From an uncultured Poribacteria bacterium (GTDB taxonomy: Bacteria > Poribacteria > WGA-4E > PCPOR2b): a stretch of 64,000 bases of DNA. Positions within the stretch are counted from its first letter, which is position 1. Every line of letters starts with the position of its first letter. Location: contig OY282444.1 of the NCBI GenBank assembly GCA_958296125.1, forward strand, positions 4,311,623-4,375,622, given 5' to 3'. Position numbers and translations under genes: made by a program. Positions 57,305 through 64,000 of the stretch are shown here, piece after piece. The notes below the pieces were generated by a model that saw nothing but the letters and a program-made list of their open reading frames with translations, did no database searches and was not told the origin of the DNA.

Positions 57305-57511
57305 TTATGGTGATTCTTCGATCCCGAGTTCACGTAGACGAAGAATTGTATGAATACGGGCGATATCCTTCTGGCCTTTTTTTAATTGCGATGTATCTTC
57401 AAGTTGCCCCAGTATTCTTCGGAATTTGACGTTAAACGCAGTGTCCTTAAAATCTCGAAGTTCGTTTTCTAACTCCTCAGATGGCTTACTCCGCAATTCA
57501 TCAGCAGTCAT
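57305..57511 (-). CDS. rpmC: 50S ribosomal protein L29
   Basis: 68 residues from ATG 57511 (MTADELRSKPSEELENELRD), with AGGAGA upstream at a long spacing. The second helix holds FNVKFRRILGQLEDTSQLKK and the end IARIHTILRLRELG. L29 borders the tunnel exit, where trigger factor and SRP dock. It begins 8 bases after the rplP stop. Confidence 0.95.
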   Translation of the reverse strand: MTADELRSKPSEELENELRDFKDTAFNVKFRRILGQLEDTSQLKKGQKDIARIHTILRLRELGIEESP

Positions 57512-57518
57512 TGCTTGA

Positions 57519-57932
57519 TTATTCTCCTGTTCGACTGACAAACTTTGTTTGAATTGGCAATTTATGGGCTGCTCTGGCCATGGCTTCCTTTGCTTCTGCT
57601 TCTGGAACACCACTCAACTCATATAAAATGCGTCCCGGTTTAACAACCGCAACCCAAAACTCTGGGGCACCCTTGCCGCTCCCCATTCTGGTTTCAGCAG
57701 GTTTCTTTGTTACGGGCTTATGCGGAAAGATTTTAATCCAAACCTTACCGCCGCGGCGCACGTGGCGTGTGATTGCAATCCGCGCGGATTCAATTTGGCG
57801 GCTCGTAATCCAACCCGGCTCCATTGCTTTCAAACCATACTCGCCAAAATCTATTCGTGAACCTCGGTAAGGTTTGCCACGGCGCTTACCGCGCTGCACT
57901 TTACGGTGCATGACCCGTTTGGGCATCAACAT
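57519..57932 (-). CDS. rplP: 50S ribosomal protein L16
   Basis: 137 residues from ATG 57932, 8 bases after [26 protein letters not shown] begins the protein; [15 protein letters not shown]-like sequence is present as [20 protein letters not shown], and [20 protein letters not shown] is the strongest L16 signature. L16 helps place the tRNA acceptor arm in the A site. Confidence 0.97.
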   Translation of the reverse strand: MLMPKRVMHRKVQRGKRRGKPYRGSRIDFGEYGLKAMEPGWITSRQIESARIAITRHVRRGGKVWIKIFPHKPVTKKPAETRMGSGKGAPEFWVAVVKPGRILYELSGVPEAEAKEAMARAAHKLPIQTKFVSRTGE

Positions 57933-57971
57933 TTTGTATACTCCTTCTGATTCATGCTCATGAACAAGAGT

Positions 57972-58841
57972 CTACGATTCTGTCCGCTTACGGTTGCTTC
58001 TGCGCGATCCGCGTCGTCTCTCCTGATCCCTTCTGCGTCTGGGTCTGCTATCAGAGCGGGCCGCTGAACGTTCGTCCTCTCGGCCGTCTGAACGTCTAGC
58101 GGACGAAAAACGTGACGAACGTCCTTGAGAGGACTCAGTTGGCATCTGCGTAGCACGGCTAGAAGGGGAAGCAATTTCTGGAAGTTCAGGTCTGCCAATA
58201 ATCTCTCCCTTAAAAATCCATGTCTTAACGCCAATCTTACCGTAGGTGGTATCGGCTTCAGAGAAGCCATAATCGATATTTGCTCTGAGGGTATGCAGCG
58301 GCACCCTACCTTCAATATTCGATTCGGAGCGTGCCATTTCGGTGCCCCCAAGCCGACCACCGATACTGATTTTAACTCCCTGGGCACCGGCTTTCATTGA
58401 AGCCAGAATACTTTTCTTCATCGCCTGCCTAAAATTGGATCGACGTACAATTTGCAGTGCAACCGCTTCAGCGACAAGCTGAGCATCTAGTTCAGGACGT
58501 TTGATTTCAGCTACATTAATCCGAACCGTCCTTTCAGCACTTGAACCTGAATCGGTCTGCAAGATACGCTCTAAATCCGCTTGTAACTTTTCCGCTTCAA
58601 CGCCACGCCGTCCAATGACAATACCGGGACGTGCCGTGTGTATATGAATATTACACCGATCCCCAACCCGTTCGATTCTGATACGGGAAATACCGGCACG
58701 CGACAATCTTTCTTTAATGAAGGACTGGATTTTCAAATCCTCATGAAGCCATTGGGCATACTCTTTTTCGTTGTACCATTTTGAGTCCCAATCTTCAATG
58801 ATTCCTAGGCGTAGTCCACGCGGATGCGTTTTCTGTCCCAC
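57972..58841 (-). CDS. rpsC: 30S ribosomal protein S3 with basic C-terminal extension
   Basis: 289 residues from GTG 58841, preceded by AGGAGGTC. The KH domain contains [20 protein letters not shown], and the C-terminal S3 domain [20 protein letters not shown] and [20 protein letters not shown]. After residue about 218 comes a roughly 70-residue tail of Ser, Arg, Asp and Glu, which E. coli S3 (233 residues) lacks. S3 has mRNA helicase and entry-channel functions; the tail, probably disordered, would lie on the solvent side. Confidence 0.97.
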   Translation of the reverse strand: MGQKTHPRGLRLGIIEDWDSKWYNEKEYAQWLHEDLKIQSFIKERLSRAGISRIRIERVGDRCNIHIHTARPGIVIGRRGVEAEKLQADLERILQTDSGSSAERTVRINVAEIKRPELDAQLVAEAVALQIVRRSNFRQAMKKSILASMKAGAQGVKISIGGRLGGTEMARSESNIEGRVPLHTLRANIDYGFSEADTTYGKIGVKTWIFKGEIIGRPELPEIASPSSRATQMPTESSQGRSSRFSSARRSDGREDERSAARSDSRPRRRRDQERRRGSRRSNRKRTES

Positions 58842-58936
58842 TTAGACCTCCTCATCAAAATTTAGTCGGGCAACGGTTGCCGAGCGAGGGAGGTAAAGGA
58901 ACATATATCAGTCTGTTCAGAAGACGGGTAGGATTT

Positions 58937-59302
58937 TCAATATCCATCTTCGTTTCCTTCCTCATCTAACACGACTGTAATATGACACCTGCGATGTAAA
59001 ATCCTGTTTGCCATACCTCGTGCCCGTGGGCGAAACCATCTTCGAGTAATGCCATCGTTGACGACAATCTGTTTGACAACTAGATTGCTTTCATCAATAG
59101 TGGCACCCTGCTGTTGTGCGTTATGTCGTGCATTCGCCGTAGCCGATTGAATCAGTTTGCGAATTACTGGAGAGGCTGCTTTATGTGTAAATGTTAGTTG
59201 GTTGATTGCTACTTCGACATACTGATCTTTCACCAAATCAGCAACCAGCCGCGCTTTGCGCGGCGCAATCGGCACGTTTCGGATACTTGCTCGAGCCTCC
59301 AT
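58937..59302 (-). CDS. rplV: 50S ribosomal protein L22
   Basis: 121 residues starting MEARASIRNVPIAPRKARLV after AGGAG. The beta-hairpin that lines the exit tunnel is in DGITRRWFRPRARGMANRIL, and macrolide-relevant residues would lie there. A 95-base gap separates it from rpsC. Confidence 0.97.
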   Translation of the reverse strand: MEARASIRNVPIAPRKARLVADLVKDQYVEVAINQLTFTHKAASPVIRKLIQSATANARHNAQQQGATIDESNLVVKQIVVNDGITRRWFRPRARGMANRILHRRCHITVVLDEEGNEDGY

Positions 59303-59427
59303 GTTAAAAATCTCCTAAATTAGCTTGAGCATTTATACTCACTTCTACTACTCACTTTCGCTTGTAATCTCGATTGCTCAAAATGGGTTATACAAGAATC
59401 GAGCTTATTTTAGCAACTGAGTACACT

Positions 59428-59694
59428 TTATCTTCCACCACTCGCATGCGATCTGAATGTGCGAGTGGGAGAAAATTCACCGAGTTTATGTCCCACCATG
59501 TTTTCTGTAATATAAACAGGAAAAAATTTCTTGCCATTATGAATGGCGAGGGTATGACCAATGAGGTCTGGTGTCACCATAGATCTGCGTGACCATGTGC
59601 GAATCACACGTTTCGTCCCAGCCCGATTCATCACTTCGATTTTTTTGAGAAGTTTTGGGTCTATGTAAGGCCCTTTTTTCACAGAGCGGGGCAT
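59428..59694 (-). CDS. rpsS: 30S ribosomal protein S19
   Basis: 88 residues, [20 protein letters not shown], then [20 protein letters not shown] and [17 protein letters not shown]. The strong CAGGAGGTAC site precedes the ATG. S19 works with S13 in the 30S head. A 125-base spacer of unknown content separates it from rplV. Confidence 0.97.
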   Translation of the reverse strand: MPRSVKKGPYIDPKLLKKIEVMNRAGTKRVIRTWSRRSMVTPDLIGHTLAIHNGKKFFPVYITENMVGHKLGEFSPTRTFRSHASGGR

Positions 59695-59752
59695 GATGTA
59701 CCTCCTGAAGATGGTATAAAAAACACAAAAACTTTATGTCAGTTGAGATAGA

Positions 59753-60577
59753 TTATTTCCGACGACTGACAATATATCGACCCGATCGTTTTTTAGGATT
59801 TCGGGTTTTATATCCTTTCGTTGGGACTCCCCAAGGAGTTACGGGATGTCTCCCGCCAGCACTTTTCCCTTCGCCCCCTCCATGCGGGTGATCATGTGGA
59901 TTCATTGCCACACCGCGCACTTTGGGCCGATGGCCTTTCCATCGGTTCCGCCCTGCTTTCCCAATGGATAGGTTCGCATGGTCAACATTACCCACCTGTC
60001 CAATCGTCGCCATACATTCCACCGGAAGTAAACGCACCTCGCCAGAAGGCATTTGAATCCGCGCAGACTTTCCTTCGCGGTCTACTAATTGTGCCACAGC
60101 CCCAGCGCTTCTGACCAGTTGGCCCCCTTTACCCGGCTGCATCTCTATGTTATGTATCGAGGTGCCGAGAGGAATCTTTTCAAGCGGCAAAGCATTGCCA
60201 ACTTTGATAGGTGCCTCAGGGCCAGCGTTTAATACATCACCAACTTGCACTCCCAGAGGCGCAATGATATAACGTTTTTCCCCATCGGCGTAATGAAGGA
60301 GGGCAATACGGGCAGATCTACTAGGGTCATACTCGATGGAGGCGACCTTGGCAGGGATACCAAATTTATCACGCTTAAATTCAATCGCTCGATACCGTCG
60401 TTTATGGCCGCCGCCACGCCTGCGGACAGTCATACGTCCCAGCGCATTCCGCCCTCCCTGTTTCTTTAATCCCTTAGTTAGCGATTTCTCGGATGTTTGC
60501 CGAGTCAACTCTTCAAAAGCATCCCCTGTTATAAATCGGCGACTGGGTGTGACGGGTGAATATGTTTTAACTGCCAC
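59753..60577 (-). CDS. rplB: 50S ribosomal protein L2
   Basis: 274 residues. [20 protein letters not shown] opens the protein; [20 protein letters not shown] and the C-terminal [19 protein letters not shown], with the His important for peptidyl transferase activity, are diagnostic. L2 is a core 23S binder. Position rplW-rplB-rpsS is canonical. Confidence 0.98.
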   Translation of the reverse strand: MAVKTYSPVTPSRRFITGDAFEELTRQTSEKSLTKGLKKQGGRNALGRMTVRRRGGGHKRRYRAIEFKRDKFGIPAKVASIEYDPSRSARIALLHYADGEKRYIIAPLGVQVGDVLNAGPEAPIKVGNALPLEKIPLGTSIHNIEMQPGKGGQLVRSAGAVAQLVDREGKSARIQMPSGEVRLLPVECMATIGQVGNVDHANLSIGKAGRNRWKGHRPKVRGVAMNPHDHPHGGGEGKSAGGRHPVTPWGVPTKGYKTRNPKKRSGRYIVSRRK

Positions 60578-60624
60578 GCTAAATCCCTCCTAGTAAACCT
60601 TCAAACGGATACCACTAGATACTT

Positions 60625-60924
60625 TTAGATACTTTCAAAAGCCTCGATGGTCGTTCCTTCAGTAACAGTAATGATAACCTTTTTCCAGTGGGGTCGTCGC
60701 CCCTGTCGATACCGCCAAAATTGTCCCTTGGTCTTCCCGCGAACCTGTATGGTATTAATCTTCAAAATCTTATCCTTGAGATCGAATAGCTCTTCAGCGG
60801 CTTTACGGATGTCTGCTTTATTGGCTTTTACATCAACAACAAAGGCGTATTTGTTCGATTCTCTGAGGATTGTGCTCTTTTCTGTGATTAACGGTTGCTT
60901 GATAATCCGATATGGGTCTTTCAT
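60625..60924 (-). CDS. rplW: 50S ribosomal protein L23
   Basis: 99 residues: DPYRIIKQPLITEKSTILRE, then YAFVVDVKANKADIRKAAEE and a basic loop KGQFWRYRQGRRPHWKKVII. L23 is the main docking site for trigger factor and SRP at the tunnel exit. It follows rplD closely. Confidence 0.97.
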   Translation of the reverse strand: MKDPYRIIKQPLITEKSTILRESNKYAFVVDVKANKADIRKAAEELFDLKDKILKINTIQVRGKTKGQFWRYRQGRRPHWKKVIITVTEGTTIEAFESI

Positions 60925-60957
60925 CTATGTTTCCTCGACTGATGAATCATCTAGGGC

Positions 60958-61581
60958 CTAAACGAATTTTGCTTCTAGCTTTTCCGCTGCACTTTCGGTG
61001 AAGACAATCTTATCATGCCAAAGCACGTCGTAAACGTTAAGGGTATTCCAAACACAGCTATTGACGTTGGGGATATTCCGCACAGATAGATGGATGTTCG
61101 ATTCAGGCTGACCCAGGACAAAGAGAACTTTATCCGCAAGCCCTAAATTCTCCAAAACTTGAACCATATCCTTTGTTTTCGGGGAATCTAGCGTAAAGTC
61201 CTCAATCAGAATACAACCGTCACTTTGAAATTTGCCTGCTAAGGCGGAATGTAACCCAAGGTGACGCACCTTCTTCGGGGTGCGTTGGCGATAGCTGCGC
61301 GGCTTTGGACCGAATGCAACGCCGCCATGCACCCGTATTGGAGATCGGCCATCCCCGGCTCGGGCGCGTCCAGTTCCTTTCTGGCGATATAGCTTTTTGC
61401 CACTCCCTCGGACTTCTGACCGTGTTTTGGTGGAAGCCGTTCCTTGACGCTGGTTCGCGAGGTGGGCAACAACGCACTGATGTATAACTGCCTCATTAAT
61501 AGCTGCATTCACGAACGCGTCAGATAATTCTCTTTGTCTCAGCGTATCTCCAGAACGATGGTATACATCTAAAGCTGCCAT
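60958..61581 (-). CDS. rplD: 50S ribosomal protein L4
   Basis: 207 residues. The tunnel loop is clear: [20 protein letters not shown] followed by [20 protein letters not shown], and [21 protein letters not shown]4 lines the exit tunnel constriction and in many bacteria regulates the S10 operon. Lies between rplC and rplW. Confidence 0.97.
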   Translation of the reverse strand: MAALDVYHRSGDTLRQRELSDAFVNAAINEAVIHQCVVAHLANQRQGTASTKTRSEVRGSGKKLYRQKGTGRARAGDGRSPIRVHGGVAFGPKPRSYRQRTPKKVRHLGLHSALAGKFQSDGCILIEDFTLDSPKTKDMVQVLENLGLADKVLFVLGQPESNIHLSVRNIPNVNSCVWNTLNVYDVLWHDKIVFTESAAEKLEAKFV

Positions 61582-61611
61582 GCGCGATAATCCTCAAAAG
61601 GGGTGTATTTA

Positions 61612-62250
61612 TTATTCACCCTTTACTGCTTTCTTGATAATAAGTAGCCCATTGGGTGGACCAGGAACAGCACCTTTAACGAGTAATAGATTCCTTTCAG
61701 CATCTGCTTGGATGACTTGCAGATTCTGGGTAGTTACCTGCTTCCCTCCATATCGCCCGGGCATCTTTTTGCCCTTGAAAACACGCGAGGGCCAGGCACT
61801 ATGACCAATGGAGCCCGCTCGTCGATGGTTTTTCTCACTACCGTGGGTTTGCTTCATACCAGAAAACCCCCACCGCTTCACCACACCCGTGAAGCCACGT
61901 CCTTTCGATGTCCCCGTTACATCAATGAGATCTCCGGGGGAGAAAATACCCACGTCAATGCTTGAGCCCACGTCCAAATCTTCTATACTATCAACACGCA
62001 TCTCTCGCAAAAAGCGAGGTGGTTTGTTGACATTTGCTTTTTGGAAATGTCCACTCTCAGGGCGATTGACCTTGTTTTGGCGGCGGGAGCCGAAGCCTAA
62101 TTGGATGGCATTGTAGCCCTCACGGTCTTGCGTTTTAATCTGTATGATCGGGCAGGGCCCCGCTTCGACGACCGTGACTGGAATCGCAGCCCCGGATTCG
62201 TCAAAGATTTGTGTCATGCCAATCTTCTTTCCTAATATTCCACTACTCAT
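61612..62250 (-). CDS. rplC: 50S ribosomal protein L3
   Basis: 212 residues from ATG 62250 (MSSGILGKKIGMTQIFDESG) after GGAGAGGC; a TTG five codons upstream overlaps that site. VDVTGTSKGRGFTGVVKRW-type motif is present as LIDVTGTSKGRGFTGVVKRW, followed by HGSEKNHRRAGSIGHSAWPS and GRYGGKQVTTQNL. L3 reaches the peptidyl transferase centre. Confidence 0.97.
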   Translation of the reverse strand: MSSGILGKKIGMTQIFDESGAAIPVTVVEAGPCPIIQIKTQDREGYNAIQLGFGSRRQNKVNRPESGHFQKANVNKPPRFLREMRVDSIEDLDVGSSIDVGIFSPGDLIDVTGTSKGRGFTGVVKRWGFSGMKQTHGSEKNHRRAGSIGHSAWPSRVFKGKKMPGRYGGKQVTTQNLQVIQADAERNLLLVKGAVPGPPNGLLIIKKAVKGE

Positions 62251-62294
62251 CTTGCCTCTCCGCAACGGGGATATTCAGGTTAAACGACGTGTAT

Positions 62295-62606
62295 CTATAG
62301 AAGCGTAATTTTTACATCAACGCCGGCTGGCAAATCTAAGCGCATTAGCGCATTGACTGTCTTGGGGGTCGTCTGTAAAATATCCAATAACCGTTTGTGA
62401 ATTCGCATTGCAAACTGCTCACGGGATTTTTTATCTTTGAATGTCGATCGCTGCACAGTATAAATATGCTGCTTGATCGGCAGCGGAATCGGACCCGAGA
62501 CTAATGCGCCGGTCCGCTTAGCAGTTTCTGCGATTTGAGCTGCAGAATGATCTAACAAACGGTAATCAAATGACTTCAAACGAATCCTTATCCGCTGATT
62601 ATCCAT
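62295..62606 (-). CDS. rpsJ: 30S ribosomal protein S10 (NusE)
   Basis: 103 residues from ATG 62606, with GGAG 5 bases before. [40 protein letters not shown] and HKRLLDI follow. S10 also acts as NusE in antitermination. It opens the S10 block, about 98 bases after tuf. Confidence 0.97.
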   Translation of the reverse strand: MDNQRIRIRLKSFDYRLLDHSAAQIAETAKRTGALVSGPIPLPIKQHIYTVQRSTFKDKKSREQFAMRIHKRLLDILQTTPKTVNALMRLDLPAGVDVKITLL

Positions 62607-62704
62607 CAATACTCCAACCGTTCAAGCGTTCATTGGCTCATTAATGAACCAATAAACAAATTGTTTTCATGTTATCAACAGTTGCAAACTAGCACCATTG
62701 GTTA

Positions 62705-63904
62705 TTACTCAATCACCTCTGAAACAACGCCGGCACCGACGGTGTGTCCACCTTCACGAATGGCAAACCTCAGTTCCTCTTCCAAAGCAATGGGTTTAGT
62801 GAGCTCAACAGTAATACGGATATTATCTCCGGGCATGACCATTTCAACACCATCAGGAAGATTCATCACGCCTGTCACATCTGTTGTGCGGAAGTAGAAC
62901 TGTGGACGATAGCCACTGAAAAATGGTGTCCAGCGTCCCCCTTCATCTTTGTTCAGGATATAGATTTCAGCCCCAAACTTTGTGTGCGGGGTAATACTCC
63001 CCGGCGCGGCGAGCACTTGCCCGCGCTCAACATCCTCACGTTCAATACCACGGAGTAGAACACCAGCATTATCGCCCGCGAGGCCTTCGTCAAGCTGCTT
63101 ATGGAACATCTCGACACCGGTCGCAACTGTGCTGCGAGTCGGCGAGAGCCCAACAATCTCGACGGTGTCGCCAACATGGACAATACCGCGTTCGATACGA
63201 CCCGTCACAACCGTCCCCCGCCCCGTGATTGAAAAGATATCTTCCACAGGCATTAGGTAGGGCCTATCAACGTCTCGGACCGGTTCGGGAATCCACTCGT
63301 CACACGCCTGCATGAGCTCTAAAATTGACTGACATTCCTCGGCATTCGGATCCCCGTCGCTTTCCATAGCTTGGAGGGCGGACCCAGTAATAACTGGGAT
63401 GTCATCACCGGGGAACTCATATTCAGTGAGCAGTTCTCGGACTTCGAGTTCTACCAATTCTAGGAGCTCTTCATCGTCAACCATGTCCGCCTTATTCAGG
63501 TAGACAACGAGACTCGGCACGTTCACCTGTCGTGCCAAAAGGACATGCTCACGGGTTTGGGGCATGGGCCCATCAGCAGCGGAGACAACAAGGATTGCGC
63601 CATCCATCTGCGCCGCACCGGTAATCATGTTTTTGATATAGTCAGCGTGCCCAGGGCAGTCTACGTGAGCGTAGTGTCGATTCTCCGTCTCATACTCAAC
63701 ATGCGCGGTGTTAATAGTAATCCCGCGCTCCTTTTCTTCGGGCGCTGCATCAATCTCGTCGTAAGTTTTTACATACTGGCCCCCCGATAGATTTGACAAC
63801 ACCATGGTAATTGCAGCCGTTAATGTCGTTTTACCGTGATCAACGTGTCCAATTGTACCGATATTGACGTGCGGCTTAGTCCTTTCAAATTTTTGCTTTG
63901 CCAT
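62705..63904 (-). CDS. tuf: Elongation factor Tu
   Basis: 399-residue GTPase delivering aminoacyl-tRNA. G1 is GHVDHGKT, G2 lies in the switch I segment [17 protein letters not shown]3 is DCPGH, G4 NKAD and G5 GSALQ. Domain 2 starts at [19 protein letters not shown], and domain 3 ends with GRTVGAG-type sequence [18 protein letters not shown] 63904 has GTGAGGAGA. It precedes rpsJ as in the str-S10 junction; fusA would lie beyond the window. An insertion relic sits just upstream. Confidence 0.98.
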   Translation of the reverse strand: MAKQKFERTKPHVNIGTIGHVDHGKTTLTAAITMVLSNLSGGQYVKTYDEIDAAPEEKERGITINTAHVEYETENRHYAHVDCPGHADYIKNMITGAAQMDGAILVVSAADGPMPQTREHVLLARQVNVPSLVVYLNKADMVDDEELLELVELEVRELLTEYEFPGDDIPVITGSALQAMESDGDPNAEECQSILELMQACDEWIPEPVRDVDRPYLMPVEDIFSITGRGTVVTGRIERGIVHVGDTVEIVGLSPTRSTVATGVEMFHKQLDEGLAGDNAGVLLRGIEREDVERGQVLAAPGSITPHTKFGAEIYILNKDEGGRWTPFFSGYRPQFYFRTTDVTGVMNLPDGVEMVMPGDNIRITVELTKPIALEEELRFAIREGGHTVGAGVVSEVIE

Positions 63905-63938
63905 GTATAAATCTCCTCACATTCTAATAGCTTAAATT

Positions 63939-63964
63939 TGACATACTCCCAAGGCTGAAGCAGT
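63939..63964 (-). mobile_element. IS200/IS605 right-end relic upstream of tuf
   Basis: On the minus strand GGGAGTATGTCA (63950-63939) preceded by CTTCAGCCTT matches the transposon right end seen at 15616. It lies 35 bases before the tuf start codon, so the element reaches into the tuf leader. The remainder continues out of the window. Confidence 0.55.
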
Positions 63965-64000
63965 GTCTATTCACCTAACCCCTAATACCCCCTCGCGCGA

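Noticed and set aside
1-64000. CRISPR array, tRNA or rRNA genes
   Set aside because: No regularly spaced direct repeats and no cloverleaf with a GTTCNANNC loop were seen in the intergenic regions by eye; a covariance-model scan would be decisive.

Overview
The window reads as a bacterial chromosome segment, most likely from Candidatus Poribacteria or a related sponge- or sediment-associated lineage. This is inferred from three things: the dense set of phytanoyl-CoA-dioxygenase-like (PhyH) genes mixed with ThuA, Gfo/Idh/MocA, creatininase, acetamidase and sialidase-like genes; the bacterial cell-division and ribosomal gene order; and heavy seeding with TnpB/IS607-type insertion remnants. No rRNA or tRNA gene, CRISPR array or replication origin was seen.

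Layout. 1-3376: end of the division cluster (ftsQ cut by the window edge, ftsA, ftsZ with its own sigma70-type promoter). 3399-9566: a radical SAM protein, a gamma-carbonic-anhydrase-like protein, an SDR and an orphan DUF1156 DNA methyltransferase carrying short repeat insertions. 9581-22050: a catabolic island with five PhyH-type dioxygenases, an epimerase, ThuA, a TnpB transposon-nuclease gene with a probable omega-RNA, a sialidase-like protein, an oxidoreductase, a HAD dehalogenase, DUF429 and a sialidase relic. 22090-29619: PAS histidine kinase, sigma54-type response regulator and two exopolysaccharide export genes (Wza-like, Wzc-like). 29665-36218: a lone nucleoside-type ABC permease, zinc dehydrogenase, IS607 tnpA, acetamidase, Ldh2-type dehydrogenase, PhyH, VOC. 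36517-47164: leuS, PhyH, an MsbA-like exporter with an unusual N-terminal zinc ribbon, TIGR01777 epimerase, creatininase, and a lipoprotein/outer-membrane-protein pair. 47280-63904, all on the minus strand: tuf and the S10-spc-alpha ribosomal supercluster in near-canonical order, lacking rpmD, adk, map and infA.

Three observations stand out. (1) An 18-base repeat, TCCGT(G/T)CCGAGACCAGGG, occurs in intergenic palindromes and also inside genes, where it adds whole codons. Two IS607 tnpA paralogues in the window, one with and one without the inserts, allow a direct comparison. (2) Insertion elements have entered the ribosomal supercluster at three places: upstream of tuf, between rplF and rplR, and between secY and rpmJ. 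(3) The PhyH family has diverged strongly: seven genes, including one that lacks the metal-binding carboxylate and two long paralogues with a shared extra C-terminal region.
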